Positions 1 through 10,517 of a stretch of DNA of 64,000 bases are shown here, in pieces. Under the pieces are notes generated by a model. That model was not told where the DNA came from and did not search any database. It saw nothing but the letters and a program-made list of their open reading frames with translations. Source of the stretch: Phalacrocorax aristotelis (Eukaryota; Chordata; Aves; Suliformes; Phalacrocoracidae); assembly GCF_949628215.1 (NCBI RefSeq), contig NC_134286.1, positions 2,356,001 through 2,420,000 of the forward strand, given 5' to 3'. The translations under genes were made by a program, and so were the position numbers. Each line of letters starts with the position of its first letter. Within the stretch, counting starts at the first letter, position 1.

Positions 1-1071
1 TGAGTTACAACCCTTCCGCAGCAGCCTCGAACAGTATCTGTACGAACTGCCAAGTCCAAGTACCGCAACGATTAACAAGCTGAAAAAACAGCTATTTGTG
101 TTCTCTGCCACTTGAGAGCTTTAAACGCTACTCTTATTTTTTGTAATGTGAAGGAAAAACTCCGTTAGTAACAAGTTACTAATACCTACCTACAGAGACA
201 CTTTTTCTGGCAAACGCCCCTTGCCAGTGGTGCAGGACATGAGTCAGAAGGAATGAATCAGTGTCTGCTGTGTCACATGAAATAGGAAGCTGATAGTCAA
301 TTTTAATTGCTGTATTAGACACAGGAGGGAATCACTGTAGGGAGAATTATAACCCTATGGGGAAATACCCGATAAAACCAAACTCCTCCTGCCTGTGTTG
401 CCTACTGAAGACAAGTCCCAGTTACAAAAGCTGACAAAAAAAAAAGATGGCCCAGCAGTCCAACATGTGACGTTTTGTCATACCTATTCACCTGAATCAA
501 AGGAGAGGCAGAAATTGGAAGCACCTAAAAATAAAATTATCCAATGGAAAAAAGTGTTAAACTGAGGCTGCTAGGGTGGTGAGAAGTAATCTGATTAAGT
601 TTCTGCTTGTTATTTAGCTTAAATACATGGCAGCAAGCTTCAGGAGCAGTGGCTGCACTTTTACAACAGTCAAACTTCTCAGGCCAGGCACACTCCCTGC
701 TACCCTTTCCTCCTTGGCCTGTCCCCATCACAAAGGTGGGTCCGTGATCCACTGATGGGTTCAGGAGACGTGCCACCTGTCCAATGCCTAAGGTACAACT
801 TAACGGCAGGTATGATTCAGTGGTTGGCACCCACATTTTGATCCCTGAGCCGTGTGGTCTCTCACACACACGAGCTGGGCTGTAGCACAACTTTCTTCCA
901 TGTGTTCCTCCCCTGCTACCCAGGGATCAAACCACAGATAACCTTGAGCTGCTGAAAGGACAGGCAGCTTCTCCTACTCCTCTCTCAGCAGTATGGCACA
1001 GCTTCGCCCCTGCTCATGGCTCTCAGGCAGACCAGCCAGGGGGCTGATGGGACAGGAATGGTCCCCCCACC
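1..1071. other. Upstream intergenic sequence before P2RY10
   Basis: No reading frame here resembles a known protein, and no repeat family was recognised. By position it is the 5' flank of P2RY10 and may hold a non-coding first exon, but I cannot place one. A short A-run lies near 436-445. Confidence 0.4.
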
Positions 1072-1073
1072 TC

Positions 1074-1083
1074 TGCATAAATA
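1074..1083 (+). promoter_or_regulatory. TATA-like box upstream of P2RY10 coding exon
   Basis: A CATAAATA-type element lies about 230 nt upstream of the P2RY10 start codon. If it is used, transcription would start near 1105-1110. A splice acceptor lies further downstream at 1254, so a short first exon starting here is possible. This is motif recognition only and is weakly supported. Confidence 0.2.
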
Positions 1084-1224
1084 GCGGGAGACCTCAGAAA
1101 GGGCAGCTTTCAGGAAGGTAGCAGGACATCTTATACAGAAGAGATTTCCAAACCTCTACTTTGTACTGAATAGGCAAATAGGAAATAGAAACGTGAATAT
1201 TGACAACTCTTGCAGTGCCTTTAC

Positions 1225-1254
1225 CTTTACAGCCCCTGTTTTTGTTCTCTGCAG
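1225..1254 (+). other. Intron end and splice acceptor before the P2RY10 coding exon
   Basis: A pyrimidine-rich tract ends in CTGCAG with the AG at 1253-1254, giving a strong acceptor. The exon would begin at 1255 and the ATG follows 50 nt later. The matching 30-nt block, also ending in an acceptor, is found before the second receptor at 12776-12805. The conservation between paralogs supports real use. The reading frame is open upstream of the acceptor but contains no ATG there, consistent with intron sequence. Confidence 0.6.
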
Positions 1255-1304
1255 GAATAACCCACCCACCCTATACTACAAGAGTCTTTTCCAGCGGCCC
1301 AGTC

Positions 1305-2279
1305 ATGACGCAGAGCAACCAGACCTGCTCCAGCCTCAATATAACATTCAAAAACAGCCTGTACGCAGCCACCTACACCATCATATTCATCCCCGGCCTC
1401 CTGGCAAACGGTGCTGCCCTGTGGGTCTTGTGCCGCTTCATCAGCAAGAAGAACAAAGCCGTCATTTTCATGATCAACCTGGCCGTGGCCGACCTGGCTC
1501 ACGTCCTCTCACTGCCACTGAGAATATACTATTATATTAACTCCACGTGGCCTTTTGGGAATTTGCTTTGCTTACTGTGTTTCTACCTAAAGTACCTCAA
1601 CATGTACGCCAGCATTTTTTTCCTATCCTGCATCAGCATTCAGAGGTATTTCTTCCTGTATCAGCCATTCAAAGCCAAGAACTGGAAGCGGCGGTATGAT
1701 GTAGCCACCAGTACTGTGGTGTGGCTCGTCGTTGGGGTGTCATGCTTGCCATTCCCCATTATGCGCAGCTACGGCCTAGAAAATAACACATACACCTGCT
1801 TTGCAGACCTTAAAGTCCAGCAGATCAAAAGCAAGACGGTCGTCATGCTGATGATTGGCACAGCAGAGCTCTTTGGGTTCATTGGCCCTCTCATCATCAT
1901 ACTATTCTGTACTTGGAAAACAAAAGACTCTCTTCGGGGCTTCCAGATACCGCTGCAAAACAGCAGCGAGAGGCAGAAGGCCTTAAGGATGGTTTCCATG
2001 TGCGCCATTGTGTTCTGCGTGTGTTTTGTGCCATACCACATCAACTTCTTTTTCTACATGTTGGTGAAAGAAAACGTCATTACAGACTGCTTCCTGAGTA
2101 CCATCACACTCTACACCCAACCCTTTTGCTTAAGCCTTGCGAGTCTGGACTGCTGTTTGGATCCAATCATCTATTTCTTTATGACTTCAGAGTTTCAGGA
2201 CCAGATATCAAGGCACAGCAGCATGGTTATCAGGAGTCGGCTCATGAGCAAAGAGAGCGCCTCATCCTTTAAGGAATGA
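1305..2279 (+). CDS. P2RY10: P2RY10, lysophosphatidylserine-type class A GPCR
   Basis: A 324-residue seven-transmembrane receptor. Its family member LPS2/P2RY10 responds to lysophosphatidylserine and is expressed in lymphoid cells; that is family knowledge. Visible features are N-glycosylation sites at N5, N12 and N79, TM1 with N35, TM2 with D63, and R73 at the end of an LPLR motif. C89 and C165 probably form the TM3-ECL2 disulfide. IQRY at 112-115 replaces DRY, FxPYH lies at 241-245 in TM6, and the TM7 motif is DPIIY at 286-290. The C-terminal SRLMSKES segment (311-318) is the P2RY10 hallmark and separates it from the paralog downstream. I chose the ATG at 1305 because it is the first in-frame ATG after the acceptor at 1254. 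The frame stays open back to 1200, but only through a TTG and probable intron sequence. The stop is TGA at 2277-2279. Confidence 0.95.
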   Translation: MTQSNQTCSSLNITFKNSLYAATYTIIFIPGLLANGAALWVLCRFISKKNKAVIFMINLAVADLAHVLSLPLRIYYYINSTWPFGNLLCLLCFYLKYLNMYASIFFLSCISIQRYFFLYQPFKAKNWKRRYDVATSTVVWLVVGVSCLPFPIMRSYGLENNTYTCFADLKVQQIKSKTVVMLMIGTAELFGFIGPLIIILFCTWKTKDSLRGFQIPLQNSSERQKALRMVSMCAIVFCVCFVPYHINFFFYMLVKENVITDCFLSTITLYTQPFCLSLASLDCCLDPIIYFFMTSEFQDQISRHSSMVIRSRLMSKESASSFKE

Positions 2280-2299
2280 CAAGGAAGCCAGCTTCAAAG

Positions 2300-2305
2300 A
2301 ATAAA
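2300..2305 (+). terminator. Poly(A) signal candidate just after P2RY10
   Basis: AATAAA lies 20 nt after the stop codon. Using it would give an unusually short 3' UTR, so it may not be the main site. Confidence 0.3.
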
Positions 2306-2725
2306 GATATTCCATATGAAATCTGGGACTGTTCTGTGATACTCGATTACCAACCCCGTTGTGGAAGACCCTGCCAGTTTATTTGGGGAACTTTGTGTCA
2401 GTGGAAATCTTTCGATATGTAGAAGCTAAAACTGTTTAAAACTGATGTGTTGGGAGCTGATGAATGACCCAACCGGTGTGACTACACCTACCGCTGTGCC
2501 ACCCACACCTGACCTAGCTGGACTAGAAAATATACAGGAGGAAGCGACAAAGCTTTTGCTAGGAAACAGTGGAAACATCTCAGGAGCTTTTCTTCTATTT
2601 TCCCAACTCCATGGCTCTATGATCAAGCCAAAGACAATCCAACATCCACACACTGACATACACTGAAGCGTCTTCTCTGCTAAAAAACACATGACACATA
2701 CAAGAATCTGAAAACGGCCAGTAAT

Positions 2726-2731
2726 AATAAA
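2726..2731 (+). terminator. Second poly(A) signal candidate for P2RY10
   Basis: AATAAA lies about 450 nt past the stop codon and would give a more usual 3' UTR length. It is followed by T/G-rich sequence. Confidence 0.4.
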
Positions 2732-5216
2732 CGGCAGTTTTGGTCTCCACGCTCAGGGCTGCAGACGCACGAAGGTTGGCAGCCTGCTTCAGCGCAGCAG
2801 CCCCAGGTTTAAGTACACCCCACTGGTCACCACACTTACCTCTGCGTCACCTTTCCCGCACTCCCCGTCCTGCTCTCGAGCCTTATTTCCTCCTCACCCA
2901 GCTCCAAGTCTGCTCCATAGTTGCTGATGCATCCCATAACTTGCACCTACAGCTGGTGCAAGACAAATTCTCCCAACAGCCCCTCAAACACTTCAGAAAG
3001 TGGGACCTTCCCTTGCCCTGAGCTGCCTCTGAGGGCAAGGGGGGCATCAGCACATGGCCTTCGCCTTTGGGCCCCGAGGGGCAGGATGACGGGCAGGGTG
3101 CCGCAGGAGGGGCGCGGCCAGACTCAGCATCGGTGCAGGTGGATTTGATGATGCTGGCGGTACCATGCAGGTCCTCCCTCTCTTCTGTGTGTGGCCTCTT
3201 TGCCCCAGCGCTGCCTGCGATAGATCTGTGCTGTGAGATCTCTGCTCAACGGGTTCAATTGGCACAACTTTTTAAAGAGATGTGTCCTTGGCCAGGTGAT
3301 TTCACTAACCGAGCATAGGCTAATTTCCTGAGTAAATAATTAATTGTGCTTTTTTTCTACCCGTCCTCTCATGATCTTAATGTTTACATTTTTATAACTT
3401 CATTGGCTATGAAGATACGAAAAGCAGTGACAAGAAAGCATGCCATTTATCCCTTATTTTAAATGAGTGACAGCTCTTTGGCCAAGCTTGCCCCCTTCAT
3501 GTAACTTCAGGGGCATCCTTCCTGACACCTGGGGATTGTTTTGGCTGAAGACAGGCACTGATTTATTGCCTTTGAAAAGCTGTGATTTTTCAAAAGGAAC
3601 AAGTACAACTCTCAGTAAGCATCAGCGCCACGCCTTACATGTTGCTACAAAAATAGAAGACATACCAGAAACGCTTGCTAAGCATATTTTAAATCTAACT
3701 TCTCCATTCCACTTAATTGCAGTTTAATTCAGCCAAACATTTTCTGCATATTATGCTTCCCCCACTTGACTGTTGCAGAATAAAATGGGAAAAAGCAAAC
3801 AGCAGCCAGATTTAAGTAACCATTACACTGGAGTTCCTCTAAAAGGCAGCGAAGGCTTACTGGTTAAATACAATAAGCTCTCCTAGTTCTCATTCCACTT
3901 GTGAGAAGATAATTATTAGCTACAGTACGATGAGCCTAATCTTCCATGTAGATAAGTGAAAACACCAAATACACCTATCTGAAGGAAGTAACGTTCACAG
4001 AGAGGGGAATTATTGCAGGCTTCTGGCGAGAAAGTTGCCGAGCAGGCAGAGCCCATCTCCCACTGAAGTCCACGCAAGCGTTCTCTCTGATGTAACGGAG
4101 GATTTGTTAGGCCTGCGATACACATACATGTTTACACCCTGCAAATGGTCCCTTTAAAACTGTGAGCAGAGGTTGATGCTCAGGTACACAGTTAAGCACG
4201 GGTAGTGAAATTTTTGTCGATTTAGTGGTTTTCTCATAAGCTAGACATGGTATGATATCGTCAGTGAAGGAGACTTTGGTTTCAATTGTTGTTTTGAGCT
4301 TGTCTTAAATTTTTCTCCCCCCAAAATGTTGCTTAAAAAATAAACATGTTTGTAAATGTAAGCTGAGTGTCACAGTTATCGCTTACACCTAGAAAACTGA
4401 ACGGGATCAGCTCCGTCTTGAATCGCAGGGTTCAAGTGATGCAGTGCATCAACTTTTATTGTTCTTAAACAGATACTGCTTCCTTGTCTACAGAAGGGTT
4501 TTCACCCCACTCCAATATGGCTGGGGGTTTGTTTATCTGTTTATTTTTTAAAACTATAACACTTACATTACATTTAGAGGTACTTTGGGGAGAGAAAAGT
4601 CCTCCATGGGAATAGCTGGGCTGCCAGTGGCGCGTGACCAGTGGGGAGGAGTGACTGCTATCACCCTTACATGCAGGCAGGACTGCAGGAAACATCTATC
4701 TCATTCAGCAATCGTTTTGCAGATCCAAATCTATACAGCTTAAACAAAATAAAAAAAGCACTCACATAATTTATGACAAGATTGGTACCAAGGCAAAGCA
4801 GAAATTGGTATCTATAGTCCCCTCCATACTAACTAACAGGTATAATGTGGACCCAGCAGGGGAATACCTGCTCCATCAGCTGAACATCCAAAGAGTGATG
4901 GTGGCCCTCCCATCCTTAATCTTAACAAGGGGTTTGGTGGCTCCGTGAGGGATATCATTCCCCATTACAATGATGGCATCCCCAAGTACCGTGGCTGCTC
5001 ACTCTCTCCCCATCTTCCTGTCTCACGTGCCCTCTGAACTCCCATAGACCCCCTCCAAAAATGGTCTTATACCTACTGCAGCCCCAGTCTGTGAGGAAAA
5101 GCCACACGCTCAACACTTTCAAGTTGAAAGGCTCAAGCCTTTCAAGTGACTCTGATGTGCAGGAGGTAAGACAACTTGGTCTAATGGTCTCTTCTGGTGT
5201 GTTTCCCAAAACACGC
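2732..5216. other. Intergenic, no gene recognised
   Basis: Only short reading frames without family resemblance are present. The 3300-4400 part is AT-rich. I see no CR1 signature here. Confidence 0.5.
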
Positions 5217-5294
5217 CAGCATACCGGCTTTGGCTGGGATAGAGTTAGATCAGCTGTGTGGTGCTTAGTTGCTGGATGGGGTTAAGCCACGACA
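5217..5294 (-). mobile_element. Internally deleted ERV-type LTR remnant
   Basis: Read on the - strand this begins TGTCGTGGCTTAACCCC, continues through an AGCAACTAAGCACCACACAG stretch, and then jumps to AACTCTATCCCAGCCAAAG. These resemble the two ends of an endogenous-retrovirus LTR that is common in bird genomes, as I recall it, with the centre missing. It is about 80 nt long and carries no coding content. Family assignment needs a repeat search. Confidence 0.4.
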
Positions 5295-8200
5295 AAGTTA
5301 GCCAAGGTGGTCACGATGGTGAGCTAGCCCAGAGAGCAACAGTTCAAAGTAAGAAGAGATCAAGGAAAACTGGTCATTTTCTGTAAGCATGTAGAAAAAA
5401 AAAAAAATCAAAGGCTATCACTCTGGCCCTCCACAAACCCACATCTGAAACTCAAAGCCTTTAGTTCAAGTCCTCCAAAATCTCAGCAGGGTGTCTCAAG
5501 AAAAGAGCAGACAAATCCAGCGTTACTGCTGAGGAGGACAGTACTTTGGCTGCCTTCATGGCTGGGAGGTGCTGGATCTGCCACAAGACCTGGGGCTGCT
5601 GGTGCTGGCTTTGCCTGGCAGCACTCACACCTTCAAAGGCACAACGTGCCTGGCTCTGGTTCCTTAATTCACCCCCTTTCCTGTGACCATAAAACAAGTT
5701 TATTATTTTGACAAAAGGAAACAATTTCACAGTGTTGCTCCCAGGTTCTCCTTGGGCTGGTCCCGCTGCCCAGACCCACCAGCTGCAAGAAGACACCTTC
5801 ATCCCTCTTGGGCAGACATGAAAAATAAGGTCTTTCAACAGCGATGCCACAGAAAGGCAGATGTCATCCAAATCAAGAGGCTGGGCACAGCTACGGGGTT
5901 TGTGAAGGATGGGTCTGAAGGGCTCCTCTGGCACCTGGTGCTGGAGGAACCCTGCATCAAGCCTCACGCTGAAGGGAGCTGCTCCAGGCAGAAGCACGGC
6001 GAGGTCTCCGAGCCACCGGCACCATGCAGTGCATGGCACGGCCCTGGGCTCGACCACGGCGTGACATACTCTCCTTCTCTAGCACGAGCCATTCACCTGT
6101 TTGCAAAGGAAAATGCGTTTCTTTGCAGTGCCAGCAAATGGCCGTCCCATTTTAATTGGTATCAGAGCTCTGGTAACTCCTCTGCTGCTTGAGAAAGGGC
6201 CCTCCCATGACTGATGGCAAACGTATTTGGAAAGAAACCCCATGGGATTTAATGCCTTTCTGCAGCCTCAGGTTCTGAGCTGCAGGATCTTGCAAGTACC
6301 TCAGCTTCGTTTTCTTTCCTTAAATGAAATTACCAGCTCTCTGCCCGGAGGAAGAAAAAACCAAAATACACTGTAAATGCAGGATAACAGCTCAACAACT
6401 AGGAGCCAGCTCAAAAATATGAAAACCCTTCTTGCATTTAACAGATTTCAGGGCTACGACTGGTGCATTTTGACCAAAAATGCTGGGTCTGTGGATTACA
6501 CAAGGGCTTAGCCTGAAAAGGCAGGGAGCGACCGACCATTATTTGCTGTAACACAAATGAAGGCTTCCTAAAACTACCGCCCCTGCAGAGCCCACTGTGC
6601 AGCGGCAAGAGGGACTATGCAGGGTGCCAGGGACTCACCCAGCACCTCGGGCCGTGTGCCGACGGCTCCGCTCCAGCTGTAGCAAAATCTCTGCACAAGG
6701 GTGAGTTGCTCTGTGTGAATAAGACCTCCTCTTCCTCAACGTCCTGCTGTTTTTCATACATCCTTCGCGTGCATCCTGTCAGATATTTCTAAGTGCTAAG
6801 TGCTTAAAGAGATGCCGATCACACGCATTTGGCCTTCTGCCAACAGGATACCAGGCTAAAGGCAAAGACGACCTTTATCTGGAGGCCTCAGATAAAGTCT
6901 CGCAGTTATTTAAAAACACCTTTGCATCATCCGCCTTTGAAAGTATAACATTGCATAGTGTAAAATGCACGTTTAGTATCGGTACCGAGCCAGAAGAGCA
7001 GAAACGCTAAACAAAAGCAAGCATGCAGCTGAAAGAAGAATGGAGAGGTTAATTAGTACATGTTGAAGGAAAAGGCTCGAGGCTTGTCAATCCATCGGCC
7101 TTTCACGACCAAGAAGGTTGTGGTCTTTTGCAAAAGTACTCCAAAAAGCCGATGAGCAGAGGAAGGACTCGACATGGTTATAAAGCCCCGAGGTGGGAGT
7201 CTGACCCGCGCTATGGTCTGACATCCGCTGGCCTCTCCTTCCCCAGCAGCCCTGCTGTAAACACGTTCCTAAAAATAGGGCTCAGAGATGGCTGGATACG
7301 GCACTGGATGTGGGCTGTGGACACAGAAGTAGGATGTCCTCGGCAGGATATCCTGATAGAACAGCCACTTCACTGTGGGATAAACCTTTAACCCCTGGAG
7401 GGGCAAGGGGCGCAGTGCCAGCCTCCCTCCTGCTAATCGTGAAGGTTTTGCAAATACACGAGCACTGTTCTTCCTTCAAGGATCAGCATCAGGTGCTGAA
7501 AAAGAGGCACAAGAAGAAGACCTGGAATGATAAACGGCTCTTGCACCTTCCAAATCACTTTGCTCTCAGCTGAGACGAGAAGCGTGGGACTTCAGATACT
7601 CACTTGCTAGCAGGCTATGTTTACATGATGGATAAGCAAGCAGCAGTGAAGCAGCCCACAGATATGTCTGGTGTACAAACTGCATATAAACCGGTCTTGC
7701 CTTTGCCTTCATGAGGCTGTTGACCAACAGATTTATGTAACTGCATCTCCAGTGACCGCAGAACACTTCAGCTCAAGGATCCCCTTCTCCGTTCTCTGCG
7801 CTACTGTCGTGAAGCGCCACTTCACGGCACGGGAGCGCACTCGGCTCCCCGCGGTCAGCATCGCTGCCGCGCCGAGGAACCCTGGCAGCTGCGCAGCTGG
7901 CAGAGCTGGTGGGCTCAGATGCTGTGGGGAAGCATGCACGCTTGATCGCAGCCCGAGCTCGTGACTTATTCTACACTTAAGGGTTAGAATAGCTTCCTCC
8001 TTTCATTTCTGTTACACAGTTATGTTTCTGTTAATTTTGCAGAGTTACAGGACCAATTACAGAAAATAGATGCATACAGCAAGAATAGTTCTATTTATGT
8101 TACCTACAGTAAGAAAGGGAAAGATGCCAACAGCCACAGTATCTTCGCAAGCCCTGGGCTGTAAGATGTGACACTGGGTATCAAGTAAAACTGTTCAGCT

Positions 8201-10257
8201 GGAAATGAGCTGAGGCAGCTCGTAGGAAGTTACACTACAATATATGCCTGCCAGTTTTCAGCAATCCAGAAAGACGATGGTCATGCTTAACAGGCAGTAA
8301 AAGACCTAAAAATTATATATATGTGCACAGATATAGGTATATGGGAAGATAAATGAGGCAGAAAGGAAAAAAAATTGGGAATGATGCACATCGGTTTTTT
8401 TTAAATGATAGTATTTTGGGAAAGTCTCCACCTTAAAACATCATATGATCTCAGAAATAAAGTCCAAACCCTTCGCTTTAGCCTATAGCCTTGATGGTCT
8501 GAGGCTAACCAAACTTCCAAGAAAACGAAGGAAAATATTACCTTCCAGTAACTTACACTGGCAGTTTTCCTTTAGTGAGCACTTATCAGAAGATTTTTGC
8601 TTCTCTATTTGATAGTTTTTAGCAAGCAAACGCCAAGTGACTGTGGATAAAAGCGGAAGCAGCTCGACCGAAGGACACCGTCACCTAACGCAACTTCTGT
8701 GCAAAAAAGAAGGGAAGAAATCTGCGCCCGGGGTCTCTATCACGCAGCAGCTGGATCAATCATCATCGCCTTCCCAGTTGTTTTAACTTCGTTAGCCATA
8801 CACATTTTGTGCGGCAAGAGAAACAAAATACAAGATTTCCTGCTCTGGGAAAACAGAGCTGTACTGGGCTGCAGACGCCGGTGGGAGTCCAGAGCTCCGG
8901 AAACATGTGGAAGTTTAACGAGCAGCCGCTGGGGCTGGGATTGCTGCGAAAACCGGTAGGAAATAAAAGCAGAAAGCTCGCTCCTCCTGCTCTCTAGCAT
9001 GGATGTCACCCCCCCGAAGGATGGGAGTCACAGGAAGGTGAGTTTGATTTCTGCTGTGCGCTTTCTCCAGTAGATTGGAGCTATCGTAGTTCTGAGCAGT
9101 GTTATAACTTTTTAAAATTATTCAAGGGATTTTATTAGGCAGAAGCTGGTCCAACATCCTCAGCATCTTCTGACCGTGGCCATGTATTTCCACCTCACTC
9201 GGCTCCGAGGGGTGGGCAGGGGGAGCTTGGTGTGTCTGAGCCGGCTGCTGTGGGCGGTGGTACGTGGGGAAAGCCTGTTTTACCCAAAATACTGCATTTT
9301 TTTTGTTACTGATGGAAGCTGCCATAACAGACCAGCTCTAGTTATGTGTTTCCTATTACTGCCTGGATTAAACAAACAAAATTATTCCTTAAAACAAGTG
9401 CCAGAAAGCCTCCACTACTTCAGATCAGGAGCTTATTTCAAGCCAAAAGGGGATTTTTACTTTTTTTTCCTGAACTGCTTTTCCCTCCAGCATCCCCAGC
9501 TTGAACAGGGTCGAAGGGAAGCAGCTCTGCCTCGGACCCCTGGCTGCACCCCGGCTCCAGGGCTCCCCCCGGCCCCGCCTGGGGTGCAGCTTTAGCCCAG
9601 TTTGTCCAACCAACCCATGGAAAAGATGAGGGTGAGTCTGCCAGTGAATCTGGGAGTAGTAAATGCATTACCACAGCAATGCAGGGCTGGGTGGGGCGCA
9701 GTGATTCAGAGTAGCCAGGCGATTGCCAGGGACACCCACACACGCCTCCAGAAACAGATATTAACACACTCAGAAAAAGAAACATGCATGTTTTAATAGC
9801 TGCCTTAACCTCCTAATTAACTGCAAAGTTACTGGATGTTTAATGAACTGCAGCGGTCTTACCCCTCTGGCAGCGATACCGGGGTCCCCTCTGCAATTTC
9901 CAGCGTGCAGCTGGAAAAAACTCAGCTTTGTCACTTAAAAAAAGTCCGTCCCCCCCAGCTCCTGCCCGTGTGTAATTCCACGTGCAGATGAAATAGGAAA
10001 ACAATCAAGGAATGGCAGGGGATATTTCATACAAGCTTTATAAAGTCGCTGAACAAACCCCCTGCCAAAGCCCAGGGGAGCATCTGTGCCCCAACACCAG
10101 CGTCAATGGCAAAACACGGGGGGAGTGGAGGGGTTTGGGGCAAGGCACAGGCAGGAGGGAGGGCGAACACTGAACAATACTAAATAAGTCAATCCACCCT
10201 TTCAGGAAGCGTTGCAGTGAACGAACACCGGTCTGAACCCAGACCAGATGTGCCTTA
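5295..10257. other. Intergenic between P2RY10 and its paralog
   Basis: No protein family was recognised. The 198-codon frame on the - strand at 5461-6057 has no domain resemblance. A small CpG-dense patch lies at about 7793-7965, followed by AT-rich sequence around 7980-8440. No convincing exon is visible. Confidence 0.45.
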
Positions 10258-10517
10258 GAATCACAGAGTCATTACGGTTGGAAAAGACCTTTAAGGTCAT
10301 CAAGTCCAGCCCCCAACCAGCACCCCCAGGCCTCCTAAACCACGTCCCCAGGTGCCACATCTACATGTTTTCTGAACCCCCCCAGGGACGGTGACTCCCC
10401 CACCTCTCTGGGCAGCCTGTGCCAGGGCCTGACCGCTCTGGCAGGGAAGACATTGTCCCTAATCTCCAACCTAAACCTCCCCTGGCGCAGCTTGAGGCCG
10501 TTCCCTCTCATTCCTCT
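10258..10517 (-). mobile_element. CR1 LINE 3' fragment
   Basis: The sequence begins with AATCACAGAGTCATTACGG and then GTTGGAAAAGACCTTTAAGG. It continues through the typical avian CR1 3' segment (contracted 'ATCAAGTCCAGCC', a TCTGGGCAGCCTGTGCCAG stretch, and a CTCTCATTCCTCT edge). The + strand carries the reverse complement of CR1, so the element is on the - strand. It is a heavily 5'-truncated copy with no reading frame left. Confidence 0.85.

Noticed and set aside
1200-1304. 35-residue N-terminal extension of P2RY10
   Set aside because: The frame opens with TTG, contains no ATG before 1305, and crosses a strong splice acceptor at 1254.
5461-6057. 198-codon frame on the - strand
   Set aside because: No domain, no family resemblance and low-complexity composition. 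It is probably chance in GC-rich DNA.
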